Source: Rhizoclosmatium globosum
Taxonomy: Eukaryota > Chytridiomycota > Chytridiomycetes > Chytridiales > Chytriomycetaceae
Assembly (NCBI GenBank): GCA_002104985.1
Contig: MCGO01000001.1
Coordinates: 806,001-870,000, forward strand
DNA: 64,000 nt
Reading direction: 5' to 3'
Notes under the pieces: model-generated
What the model was told of the DNA's origin: nothing
What the model saw: the letters and a program-made list of their open reading frames with translations, nothing else
Database searches by the model: none
Made by a program: the position numbers and the translations under genes
In this document: piece after piece, positions 53,767 through 64,000 of the stretch
How positions within the stretch are numbered: the first letter of the stretch is position 1
Layout: each line of letters opens with the position of its first letter

Positions 53767-56700
53767 ATGCAACCCGAGGCAGAGGACTACTCCGACGCCT
53801 TCTCTCGAAAACGAGTATGGACGGGTCCAAGTAAACAGGCTTCAGTGAGGGCATCTGGTATGATCTGAAGTTCTGATAGGTACATCTGAAAGAAACCTGC
53901 ACTCACTGTATGACTTAGAGACCGGCTATAGCCCAACCCAAACCTATTCCGTCCCCATCCATCCAGCTCATTTAGGATATCCGCCATACCCAGGAAACAA
54001 CAGCCCAAGACTCAGAGGCTCCACAAGCAACAACATAAGTCTAAACACCGACCGCGTCTTTCGCCGCCCAACTGGAGGAAGCATCCGTATCGGATACAGC
54101 GGAAGTGCATCCAGCTTCCACGATATTGATTACGCGCCCCAAAAGCTCCCACCTTTCCCTGCAGGTGTTCAAATGCCCCTCCCACCACCCCGAAAATTCA
54201 CAAGCGGCATAAGAGCAAACACAACGAGACTAAGGCATTCCTCACTAATTAATTATGAGGATTATGAAGATACTGTTCAACCTGTTTCACGTGCTGCAGA
54301 GCCTTCGGGGTCTTCGGATGCGGCTTCTATTGTGAATTCGATTGTTACTTCTGTGAGGAATGTTAGTGGTGGAAGCTCGAATCAGAATAAGGAGCAGATT
54401 GTGAAGGAAACAGAACCCACTCATAATACTTTGATTGATATCAAACGTGAACAACCTGCTACGAAACTATTTTGTCGTCCCCAATTAAATGCGCGAGTCG
54501 CGGAAGATCGTGACTTTCTAAAGCTGAATGATCGTAGTCTTTATACTTCATGGAGTGATGTGAATGAATCTGTTGACTGGATAAAAGATGGAAACAATTT
54601 ATTGCAGGGTAAAGCAGAAACCTGTATATTATTCCGATCTAACCAAACTCCAGATATTTTATTCGCCATATGCGCTGTCCGTCTAATGCCTCTCATCTCA
54701 ATAATCCCAAACTCAACCATCCCACGTTTTCTGATCATTCTACTTCCAATTCTCATGACGCACCATACAGTATACGTCGATGCAGATTATTTTCTCGCGT
54801 CGTGGGGAATACTAACCCGTGCTATTTTTATTCCGTTCCGAATCATAACTACATTTGGGATTTCATGGTGCGCGTTGAGTGCTTTCAACTCTGATTGCGC
54901 AGCGTCAACGGCTTTCATCATCTTTCTTATCGTGAGCCGTCTTACGGTCTTCTGTCAGATGATACTTGTCGCCGTGTTGGAACGGCGAAGTGGCGCTGGT
55001 TGGGTGTTACTAAGACGATGTGCTCTAATGGTGTGGTTCCCTCTTGTATTCATGGTCCTCCAAGGGGTTTTAGTTCAGAGATGGAAAGGCTGGAGGGATG
55101 TTATGTGGGCGTGTGGAGGTATCGGTGAAGTCGTTGCGGCATGGCTTGTTGATTCGTTTGAGAAGCGGGGATGCTTTTGGAGTTTGAAAGCGACTGCGTG
55201 GCAGCCGAAACGCGGAGGTGGATTATTAAATGGTGAAGAATATGAGGGGTGTTTGGAAATGAGTGATGGGTGGAATGATACTATTAGGATTCGAGTTATG
55301 CGAATGGTTGCGCTGTTGCTCGCTACTGTTGGCGGAATAGTTTTATGGCCTACACGTCTGGGTGTTGGTGAAGTCGATGCTTCTGTTAGTGTCCAGTTCG
55401 TCGTCGGTCCCTTTGTTGTCAGTGCTTTCGCCCTTACCTTGCTTTACTGCATATTTTGGAACTATCAAGCCGTGCAACAGTCACCTCCGGCACTATTAGT
55501 CTCAGTCGTGGAAAAAATTTCACAGAGTATGGTCGCTGGATTGAAAGTGAACACGAATGACTTGCTGAGTTGGTACAAAGGATCGTCGTTAGGAATGCTT
55601 CGACAACGTCCTGTCATCAAGAATTATACTCCAAGTGTTGTTTCAAGTACGCCTCCATATGCACTGTTATGGAGACTGTTTCACTTACCTGTCTATGCTG
55701 GAATTATTCTGATGGGCGCTGGGTTGAAGGCAATCTTACAAGACTTGATGGATCAATGGATTGGTTTAGCAGGATTTAAACCCCAACCACCTCTTGTCCT
55801 GAGTGTTGTGACACCAGTCCAAATAGCTCATTCAAACTTAAACTACTACGTCAACGTCACAGCGGCCGCAAACTCAACATTTTCGACGGTTTCGTTCATC
55901 GACACCGCATCGAATTTATGGGACTTCACTACACCAAAAGTGTGGCTTGTCATTGGTTTATCGACAATGCTCGTGTTTTCCAATCTAGCTGGTTTAGCCG
56001 CCGCAATGTCCACCCTCAAAATGCAAAAAATCCATCAAAAGTGGCTCCTTTGCAATACAAGACTACATCCCCTGTACCAATCCATATTTGAAGAAGAATG
56101 TGGAGTCAATACACTCGTACAAAACGAGTTTGACGACGAAACCAAAAACGACATTGAAAAAGTATCCGTATTTCGAAACGCGAGTCAACGACGTGTGAAT
56201 CCATCATCTGGCGCAGCTGGAAGCATTGGCAAAACTCAGTCTCTCGTCAACTTCTCGACTTTCAACAACCGCACTTCGAGACAGAGTTTCTCGGTTCTCG
56301 CGAATGCAAGCTCTGTTAATATTAGAACGCCGACGCCATCCTTAATTGGAGTCAAGGAGTCTTCTTCCAAGGCAGGTGGAAGTGTTGCTGGAGGAAAACA
56401 AATGACTGCACTTGACAATGACGACAAGTTTTGGAGAGACTTGCTTGAAGCTTCCCCGCGAGGATCTCGAAACAATTCCGTTGGAAGCGGGAAAGACGAT
56501 GAAGTCTTGAACGTGTCAACGCCGTGTCCACCACAAAAGCCAGGAAAGCAGCAAAGTGCACGGCACGTCTCAATTAGTCTAGATACTGCAAAAGTACCTC
56601 TACAACCTAAATTTCACCAACGCTTGAACACTGCTCAATCCGTAACTGAAGACAAGATTGCAACGGTAAAGTCTCGCATATCTCAAACAGAAACTCCTTC

Positions 56701-57163
56701 CGACATCTTTGACGCTGTTCCTATACGAGACGTTGGACGAGATGAAACCGTGGGGACAGATGCAACTGCATTTATTGAATCGTTGCCGAGACTTGAACGG
56801 GTTGTGTTTAGGTCTATTGTTTTTAGTTTTTTAGCGAGGATGATTGTACCTGCATTGGTTCTGACGCTTGTGCCAATTTCGAAGCTTCTTGTGCCTGTTC
56901 TTGCTCCTGTGGTGGGGAACTTTGGAAACGCTATTGATGCCTCGACAATTGGGGGTCTTACGGCGGCTGAGAATGGATCTGGTTTTATTGATGGCGCAGG
57001 ATGGAAAATCGTCGAAAACGTGGAAGGTTTAGTTGTGATGTGTGGCTCTGCGGTGGTTATATTTGTTTCATGTATCGGTGAAGACGTTTCTCGTCACTTC
57101 GGAATTACGAAATGGATGCACAGAGCCGACGCGATTTCAAAGAAGGAGAATAATATTGCATAA
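53767..57163 (+). CDS. Large multi-pass membrane protein of unknown function
   Basis: Not recognised. Exon 1 starts MQPEAEDYSDAFSRKRVWTG (53767) and an intron (about 53850-53925) leads to ETGYSPTQTYSVPIHPAHLG and a Ser/Arg-rich head of about 250 residues. Hydrophobic segments follow: FAICAVRLMPLISII, RFLIILLPILM, ILTRAIFIPFRIITTFGISW, AFIIFLIVSRLTVFCQMILV, LMVWFPLVFMVLQGVL, MRMVALLLATVGGIVLWP, FVVSAFALTLLYCIF, LPVYAGIILMGAGLKAIL and VWLVIGLSTMLVFSNLAGLA. A 250-residue Ser/Asn-rich region and two final helices (IVFSFLARMIVPALVLTLVP, GLVVMCGSAVVIFVSCI) end the protein. About 1,100 residues in one unbroken main exon. It could be a nuclear-pore or other membrane scaffold, but no signature supports either. 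Confidence 0.75.
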
Positions 57164-57292
57164 GGAGTAATAAATTATTGATGAGAACTTACTTGGTTTG
57201 GTTTTGAAACATTTCCGAAAAAACAAAGTTGAAGTCAATCTGCCTTTCTATTCGTTCGTAAATATTTATTTCAGACCGGCTGCCACCTTTAC
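57161..57292 (+). repeat. Direct repeat, copy 2 (pair with 53538-53674)
   Basis: Overlaps the stop of the membrane-protein gene and the 3' end of the HIT-like gene. The pair flanks the membrane-protein gene in the same orientation, consistent with an old segmental duplication. Confidence 0.7.
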
Positions 57293-58393
57293 CTTGCACA
57301 TGATGTTTCTTCCGAATCGGGTCAAATTTAGAGCAATTATTGCTTGAATCGCGTCTTCACCATGTTGCATCGATACAACAACCCCTTCTGTACCATCAGC
57401 TCCAAGAAGTTCGACACTTGAAACAGCACCAAACTGTGAGAATTTGGAGAGCAATTCAGTTCGATCATGACTCCTATACCCTTAAACACTCAGAACTTTC
57501 TTTCACAAAGGCAGGCCGCAGCTCCTTACCGAAATGTGCCCTTAACGAATATTCGGACATTCGTTAGATCACCACCCATCTCCTTCCTCAACGCGTCTTC
57601 TCGTGGCAACTTCATCAACCTCCTCAGTTCATGTAGTTGCTCAAACAAAGTCCTTTCATCAGTTGACCAGCAGCGTTCAACCTGATCCAAGAAAGGCTCA
57701 TCTTCAAACCACACCTTGACATGTGCGTGGGCAATATTCCGGAACTTTCCCGCATTCAACACAATCTCTTTGAATCGAGGCTCTGGTCCACTGCCGCCAA
57801 ACTGCTTGATAACACTTCCAACAACACACCATAAATCCGCAATCTCGGTTTCATTCATTTCCTCCATTCCTCCAACGTGTCGCTTTGGGGTGACAATAAT
57901 CAGAGGCCGTGCTTGAGCATCAAGCCACGAGTCCGTGAAAGCTGTCATGAGTTGAGGATGGTGTTTGAGCAGACAGTTGCTCGCTGTTAACCTCCTGAGA
58001 TTCGCAGGCAAACCACCTGGCGGACCTCTTTTCTCTTCGCCGCCTTCGTAGTTGCATTCGGCAATAGAAGCCTTTTCTGGTTCACAAGAGAGACAGAAGG
58101 CGAATGAACGTGGTCCTCGTTTTGGGTCGTTGGCGTCGCTTCTAGGAGGAGGAGACTCGACTTGAGCAGGGAGACCTGTTTGGCTCGGTTAATATTCGCG
58201 ATAATAGGTAACGGGGTTGCATACCTTTGACTCCAAGTGTGAACCCAGTTTGACTGGGTGTTATTTTGATGCGGTAGTCCTCAAGCTTCTGCGCAATCAC
58301 CTTTGCAAAGAGTTCATTCACTCGTTTTCCATCAGCGGAGAACTGCGGAAATGGTATGTCGACGGTTTCTGTCAAATATGGTGCTCCTCCCAT
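57266..58393 (-). CDS. HIT-like domain protein with C-terminal RRM-like domain
   Basis: The start MGGAPYLTETVDIPFPQFSA (58393) leads, after an intron, to RSFAFCLSCE, RPLIIVTPKRHVGGMEEMNE and LNAGKFRNIAHAHVKVWFED. The last is the histidine-triad strand, but the third His is Lys (H-A-H-V-K). HIT enzymes hydrolyse or transfer nucleotides through the middle His, which is kept. An RRM-like module follows: VRIFVKGTF, then after an intron TELLSKFSQFGAVSSVELLG, GVVVSMQHGEDAIQAIIALN, IMCKVKVAAGLK and the stop. Two or three introns. Activity unknown; the RRM suggests an RNA-linked role. Confidence 0.65.
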
Positions 58394-58531
58394 TCTTCGC
58401 CTTTTTTAACAAAGAGGAATGCAATTAACTTTAACTGTAAGCAATTGCATTACGGTTTATTATAAGTAAATGATCGCTAATCACGCCCAGCGGATATAAA
58501 GTAGAAGTAACGAAAGAAAAGGCTAATCTAT

Positions 58532-61500
58532 CTAAGCCAACTTGATGTTAAAGGAACGCTCGACACACTTGACGTATTGGTCATATCCATCACCATCCAT
58601 CAAGGCGTTAAAGTCAGTTTGATACTTGACAAGCTGGCAAACGGGCTTTCCATCGTAGCTGGCGACCCAATAAATTCCAACGTTTCCATCAGTAGTGGTG
58701 GAATCGAAACGGTCCATACCAGCGCACTTGAGGTCTTCACCAGCATAATCCACACCCAAGTCACCCATAAAAGCCTTGTACGAGTCAATACGGTACTGCG
58801 CAGCTTTAGAAGTACTAGCACAGAACACTCCGTTGATGATTGGATGGTGGAAGGGAATCCAACTCTTCCACTCTTTAGATCAGCATCATTTGGAACCCAG
58901 GTGCCATCCATGACCCAAAGCATACTTGGCTTTGGTGGTTGTGGGTAGATGAAGAAGAATACAGATGAAGCCAAGTTTAACCAAGTGTCAGCAACAAGTT
59001 CAGGGTTATCCAAGAGCTTACGCCCATCGCCGTCGAACATGAGCTGACTGAACGGTCCGTAGTTGAAGTTGTCTAATAATTTAGTTAGCAATTATTTCAA
59101 CCGTTTGTGCCGAAGAATACTTACAAGAAAGCTGGTGAGCCCCACGACCAAAGTACTTTTTAAATGAACCATCAGCATTCTTACCACAAGGAAACACGCT
59201 GTTTACAACAGATGCGTCGGCACAGTTGTTGTTGTATTGGCAAAGAGTGTTTGTCTCGGTACACCCGTCTTCACGCAAGTAAGCCAACCCTTGTCTGAAA
59301 AAGTCGACAGCACCTCCATCTTGGTGAGCACCAGTCTCTTGGTTAAAGTGAGCAAACATTGTAGACAAGAGTTTCTTGCAAATCTTGTCCGAGTCGCGTC
59401 CATCAGTGTAAGTGTCACAGAATCCAGCGAAGTATCCAACAGATTTCAAGAAGTTGACATAATTGTACGCAGGGTCGGCCAAGGAAAAGTAATACTTCCA
59501 TTTGTCGGCAGTAAGAATACGCTCAACACGCTTCACGTTTTCTGGGTTTGTTGGGTTACCTGGGGTAATCGAATCAACATTCTTGTTGATGCGGACGCTT
59601 TGCTTCAAGGCAATCAATACTGGATCAGTGCTCAAGCTCTTTGCGAAAGCGCGATGGTCTGCAAGGGTGACTGGAACTCCTGGTAATCCTGAACCTCCGG
59701 AACCACCGTTGCCGCCAGCTGGCTTGGAAGGATCACAAGCTCCCAAAACAGCCCATCCGGAATCATCGTTCTTGACTGGATCTTTACCAACTCCCTCATA
59801 CCATTTAGCCTTGTAGTTGAAACCGTTGTATCCAACAATAGAATCAGCTGCGTATGCTTGCAATGGCGACCAAGCCGTGTAACATCCCTCCAAACCAGGA
59901 ACAGGAGGAGCAGCAGAAGTTGTGACAGGCTTTGAGGTAACGACTGGAACAGCTTGTGTAGATGTTACAGCGGCAGTGGTTTTTTGAACAGCAGCGGTGG
60001 TTGGCTTTGGAGCTGGAGCATCAGTAGAAGCTGGAACAGCAGAAGTTTTAACGGGTGCACTGGTGGTCTTGGGAACTGGAACTGGGTCAACACTTCCTCC
60101 AGAACCAGATGAGCCAGTTGTCCAGCCAGCACGAACAGCGTTCGACAGCTCGTTGTTGTAATCTTGCGAAAGTTCCCAAATGAATGCACCACCTAATCCA
60201 GCATTCTTGGCCCAAGCAGCCTTGGCTTGAAGGGAAACTGGGTCATCGTAAGAAATAAAACTGGACTTCCCGTTGTAACTTCCAGTGTACAAAGTTGGTG
60301 TTTGTGCAAAGTCAAAGAACTGTCTGCTCCAGCCGTTGGAAGCGGTAGTTGGTCCATCAGCCAAAGGCGCGTTTTGTTGTTGACCGGCACCATTTTGCTG
60401 TCCTCGCAAGTTGTTGTACATCCAAACTCCAGAGTGGTAGCTTAATCCACATGGGTCAGTCCACAAGGTGTCGAGGTAGTCTCCAGTGATTCCATCGCAG
60501 GCTTTGCCTCCCACACTGCCGGTACAGAGCTGGTAAAGACCATTGTTTAAGTTCGATTGGACAGACCAAGAACGGCCATAGTAAGCGAGTCCGACAGTCA
60601 ACTTGGAGGCAGGGGCTCCAGCTTTAATCCAGCTGTTGATTCCAACAGATTGTGACAATGACTCCGAGTATCCAGCGTTGTTGGCGTCTGGCTGCTTGAT
60701 GTCTTGAGGTCTTGGACCAAACAATGGAGAGTTGAAATCACTATCAACGTGAATAAAGTAAGTAATGTGTGTTGATGATTGTTTTTGCATACCTGTATGC
60801 ACTCCAAGCACCATAGAGATCGTAAGTCATAACCTGAATGTAAGATACAGATTCCGCATATTTGGGAATGTAATTTACGCCGTTGACAGAGTAGTGGGAA
60901 GTCTCTGAGCTCACAGCAATCGAAATGGTACGAGTTGGACCAAGCTCAGTACGCAAAGCAGCCAAAAGCTTCGCAAAGTTTGCAGCGTCGTTGACATCAA
61001 CAGCATTACAAGTGACGCCTCCACCACCTGGGTACTATAACTATTCGTTAAACAAGGCTCACGATATTCTTGGTTACTAACCTCCCAATCAAGATCAACT
61101 CCATCAAACCCATTTGTGTCCAAAAAGGTGTGAACGTTTTTGACAAAAGTTTGGATCAAAGCGTCGTCTTTTGCGATTGTAGAGAACGAACGGGAACCAG
61201 ACCATCCTCCAATAGAAACAATAGTGCGCAAGTTGGGATACTTGAGACGTTGTGAGTTGAAAAGATTCAACCAGAGACTGTCGGCGTAGGAATCGAAAGT
61301 CTGAAGTGTACCCTTGGCGTCAACATTGACTAAAAAATAGAGTTTTAAAACAAAGAAATGCTAATTCAATCGCTATAGCACTTACAAAAAGCGTAGTTGA
61401 TGGCATTGAATCCAGACAAATCCAGCTTATCAATCGTATTCTCTTTGCGAGTGTAACCAGACCATTGAGTCCAATATCCGATAACTCCGGGAGTAGTAAA

Positions 61501-62701
61501 GGGACGGTATGTCAAACTTGAGACATCGCAAGGACCAAGAGACTTCCAACCAGCGGCAGTTGGATTGGTGCTTGTCTCATAAAGCGCTACGTAGTTTTGG
61601 CCACCCACAGAGAAAGTTTGGTCCTTCTTGTACGTGGCTCCGTCTGCGTATTTTGGGTAACAGAATGGAAGAGAACTTCCTTGAGCTGATGCAGTCGTGG
61701 TACTGGTTGTTGAAGTAGTCGTGGTTGCTGTGGTCAAAGAAGTGGTCGAAGTAGAAGTTGTTTTAGTGGTTGAGGAGGTAGAGGATGTGGTAAAAGTTGT
61801 AGGTTGGACGATTATGGAAGTGCTACTAGTCGAAGTACTGGTAGTTGTTGCAGTAGAGGAGCTGCTTGACGTAGAAGTGGTTTCGGTAGTCTGGCTTGTC
61901 TGGCTTGTGGTTGAAGCATTGGTGGTGACTGCCGATGTAGCAAAGATACCATCTGTAGATCCAGTGGATAATGACGTGCTGGTAGTCGTTGTGGCGGTAG
62001 TTTCGGTAGAGCTTGTGGACGTGGTAGAGCTTGTGCTTGAAGTACTTGAGGTTGTGGTTGCAACTGGACCTTCAACCGAACTAGTCGCCTGCTCTGTAGT
62101 AGCACTTGATACAGACGTCAAGGAGAGAGTTGAAGTGGGAAAAGCTCCACAAGATCCACGATCAATCCATGGAAGGCCCTTTCCAGGAACATCCCAGCTA
62201 CCAGCCCACCACTTGGCTTCGTAGTTGACTCCCTCGTAGCTAATTTTTTGTCCACCCAAGTAGAAAAAAGCCTTTGAATCCCAGGCAGTGAAACAAGAGC
62301 TTGCAATGGCAGTTGTGGCTGTGCGGTGAAGGTGTTAGTTTTGGCAAGCCAGAAACATTGTAAATACCTTTGGATGGAGCAGCGGAGGTCCCTGTCACTT
62401 GAATATCTCCAGCGGTGGTAGCGGAGGGTGAAGTGCCGGAGGAACCAGATCCAGCCGATGAGCAAAGCCCATCCAAAACCCAACCCCCTTCGCCGTTTCC
62501 GACAGGATCAAAGCCCTTGTCGACGAAGTACTTGTTGTGATAGTTCTTTCCTTCGAAACTTACAAAGGACTGCTCCTGGTATGCAATGTTGCGATCCCAT
62601 TCAGTGTGGCAGGCAGGAGTGTCAGCGCGGGCGACATAAGCTGGGCCTGCTTTGACCAAAGCGGCAACCCCTGTCAGCAGAGAAGCCGTGATGAAGAGCA
62701 T
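58532..62701 (-). CDS. Secreted GH18-CBM-GH19 double chitinase with four chitin-binding modules
   Basis: An unusually built chitinase. A signal peptide (MLFITASLLTGVAALVKA) is followed by two CBM5/12-like modules (ACHTEWDRNIAYQEQSFVSF; ISYEGVNYEAKWWAG), a Ser/Thr linker, a third module (CYPKYADGATYKKDQTFSVG) and a GH18 barrel: GVIGYWTQWSGYT, VSIGGWSGSRSF, FDGVDLDWE (DxxDxDxE complete), MTYDLYGAW, GLAYYGRSW, GGAFIWELSQDY. After a Pro/Thr linker and a fourth module (CYTAWSPLQAYAADSIVGYN) comes GH19: AHFNQETGAHQD, GLAYLREDGCTE, KYFGRGAHQLS, NYGPFSQLMF, PQPPKPSMLWVMDGTW, and the end ERSFNIKLA. The 577-codon exon 60814-59081 carries the end of GH18 and the start of GH19 without a stop. One base is apparently missing before IINGVFCAS. 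About 1,250 residues. Confidence 0.92.
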
Positions 62702-63582
62702 GATTTTGGGAAAGAAATTGGGGGCGGATCATGCTGTTCTTGAAGGGGTAGCTGTGGAGATGTGAATTTCATTCTGACATTCATTTGGAGATTAAGGCTG
62801 ACCCAAAGTGACAGGTGGGCAGTTGCTGACCGCTATCTTAAATAACAGCAATACCAGCCGTAAATAACTGAGGGATACGGAATGGTGCAAGTCGCCAGAG
62901 TTGTTGAACTGTGACAGGAAATCTTCAAATTCGATTTGAGGAAATCTCCATGTTTCATGTTTATGTAAGCTTTGTCGACAAATATTCGCATCCTAACACG
63001 ATATCACAAAAGCGGCTTTGATGATAAGTAAAAGTTTCTACGGAGCGAGTCAATGCAAGCAAGACGAGACCCATTCCTTGTCCAAATGTGTCAAAGTCAC
63101 ATGACGGTTGTGTCTGACCTTCATAATTGAAAGACACCCGTGATGGCGTCACCAATGGTGGATGGAGCGTGGCATCTAATCGACTGTTGAATGCGAGAGT
63201 CATAATAAACTTGAAGGTTGAGAAAAAGGGGGGACTTGCAGCTGAAATCTTCAGTGGTTCCTTCCCATTCAAATTAAAGATAATTTAAAACACAGTGTTT
63301 TCAATTATGTGACTTAAATCTCATCCTACAAGCTTCTACGACTGCTCAAACGTGGATATATCATTACTTCAAAAGTACAAAGGCTGCCATGATGATGACC
63401 TTGAACATCATGAAAAGGGACCAAGTAACTACACGACGATCATCATCCAAAGAACATGCTGTAAATCGACATGCAGCACTGTTCGAAAGCACTCATGAGC
63501 TCGATTTCAGCGGATGACCGCGATATACAGGAAAGAATGAAAAAGTAAGTTGGAATTTGTTTATTTGAAAATCAACAGATAG
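62702..63582. other. Chitinase promoter and intergenic region
   Basis: No gene supported. Short frames (62961-63272 minus) have no recognisable signal. Confidence 0.5.
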
Positions 63583-64000
63583 TCATTTGATACTAGCAAT
63601 ACAATTCAGTCTCATGTGTCGCTTCAGAGCATCCGCGCGACTAAACCATTTGTTGCAAACACGACACTCATGCGTTTCTTCATCGTTTTCAGTTGGATGA
63701 ACACTTGCGTTGTGACGTGTCAAGTCATATTTCCTACCAAACTTTATATCACACAGGGAACAATACATTTCTTCGGGAGTGGGTGGCTTATTGCAGCGAG
63801 TGCGTCTCTTCTTTTGGATTTGGGATATCGTCTTGTTGTGCGCGTAGTTACGAGCCGCTAAAGGCTGTACTGTAGGTGAAGGGTTTGGGTCAACAACCTG
63901 GCTGACGTGAACCATTCTTGAATCCATTTCGAACTGTGGCGAAGGAGAGAAGAGAGGCAACAGATTGGGTACATCGCTTGAAGGAGGACTTGGGAATCCA
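63583..64000 (-). CDS. C2H2 zinc-finger protein, partial (N-terminus off the right edge)
   Basis: Two C-terminal zinc fingers: CSLCDIKFGRKYDLTRHNASVH and CRVCNKWFSRADALKRHMRLNC, the second ending in Cys instead of the last His. Upstream is a Ser/Pro-rich, basic stretch (IQKKRRTRCNKPPTPEEMY), consistent with a nuclear transcription factor. The frame stays open to the window edge, so the start lies outside. Confidence 0.8.
   Translation of the reverse strand, partial: GFPSPPSSDVPNLLPLFSPSPQFEMDSRMVHVSQVVDPNPSPTVQPLAARNYAHNKTISQIQKKRRTRCNKPPTPEEMYCSLCDIKFGRKYDLTRHNASVHPTENDEETHECRVCNKWFSRADALKRHMRLNCIASIK

Noticed and set aside
53767..57163. NDC1 nucleoporin or low-temperature-requirement (LtrA) protein
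   Set aside because: Membrane-segment number and placement do not fit NDC1 and the LtrA entry motif (WxELFFDL-type) is absent.

Overview
The window reads as nuclear DNA of a flagellated true fungus, most likely a chytrid (Chytridiomycota). The evidence is the combination of fungal families (velvet regulators, chitinases, PEX19 with a CaaX end, HSP104) with CFAP65, a motile-cilium protein that non-flagellate fungi lack. Genes are dense, many lie head-to-head or tail-to-tail with 50-150 bp between them, and introns are short (about 50-110 bp, GT..AG). No rRNA, tRNA or CRISPR array was recognised.

1-18.8 kb is a housekeeping block: ArfGAP/UBA protein (cut by the window edge), TRAPPC1/BET5, complex I NDUFB7, a duplicated small secreted protein, an SDR oxidoreductase, ATP synthase gamma, an OPA3-like protein, a PDAP1-like phosphoprotein, a membrane-anchored cyclic-nucleotide phosphodiesterase, REX4 exonuclease, a small membrane protein, a FET/TAF15-like RNA-binding protein and HSP104. 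19-32.2 kb holds CFAP65, an acidic protein of unknown function, a glutathione S-transferase with a myristoylation-type N-terminus, and a secreted subtilase. 32.7-46.6 kb is transposon-rich. It contains a complete-looking 4.4-kb element with 26-bp terminal inverted repeats and a 6-bp target duplication, encoding a DDE integrase-type transposase and, tail-to-tail, an alpha-kinase. It is followed by decayed Harbinger-like, MITE and unclassified remnants. 47.1-64 kb returns to cellular genes: two velvet genes (one incomplete), a GH1 glucosidase, PEX19, a 1,100-residue multi-pass membrane protein, a HIT-like/RRM protein, a GH18-CBM-GH19 double chitinase and a C2H2 zinc-finger protein cut by the right edge.

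Two points govern interpretation. First, many conserved genes (HSP104 most clearly) are broken by what look like single missing bases with the protein signal resuming in the next frame. This pattern fits consensus errors of long-read assembly better than pseudogenes, so exon and frame boundaries here are approximate. Second, the most unusual items are the kinase-carrying transposon, whose two proteins share an N-terminal cysteine layout and whose left end recurs inverted inside an apparent intron of its own transposase, and the GH18-GH19 fusion chitinase.
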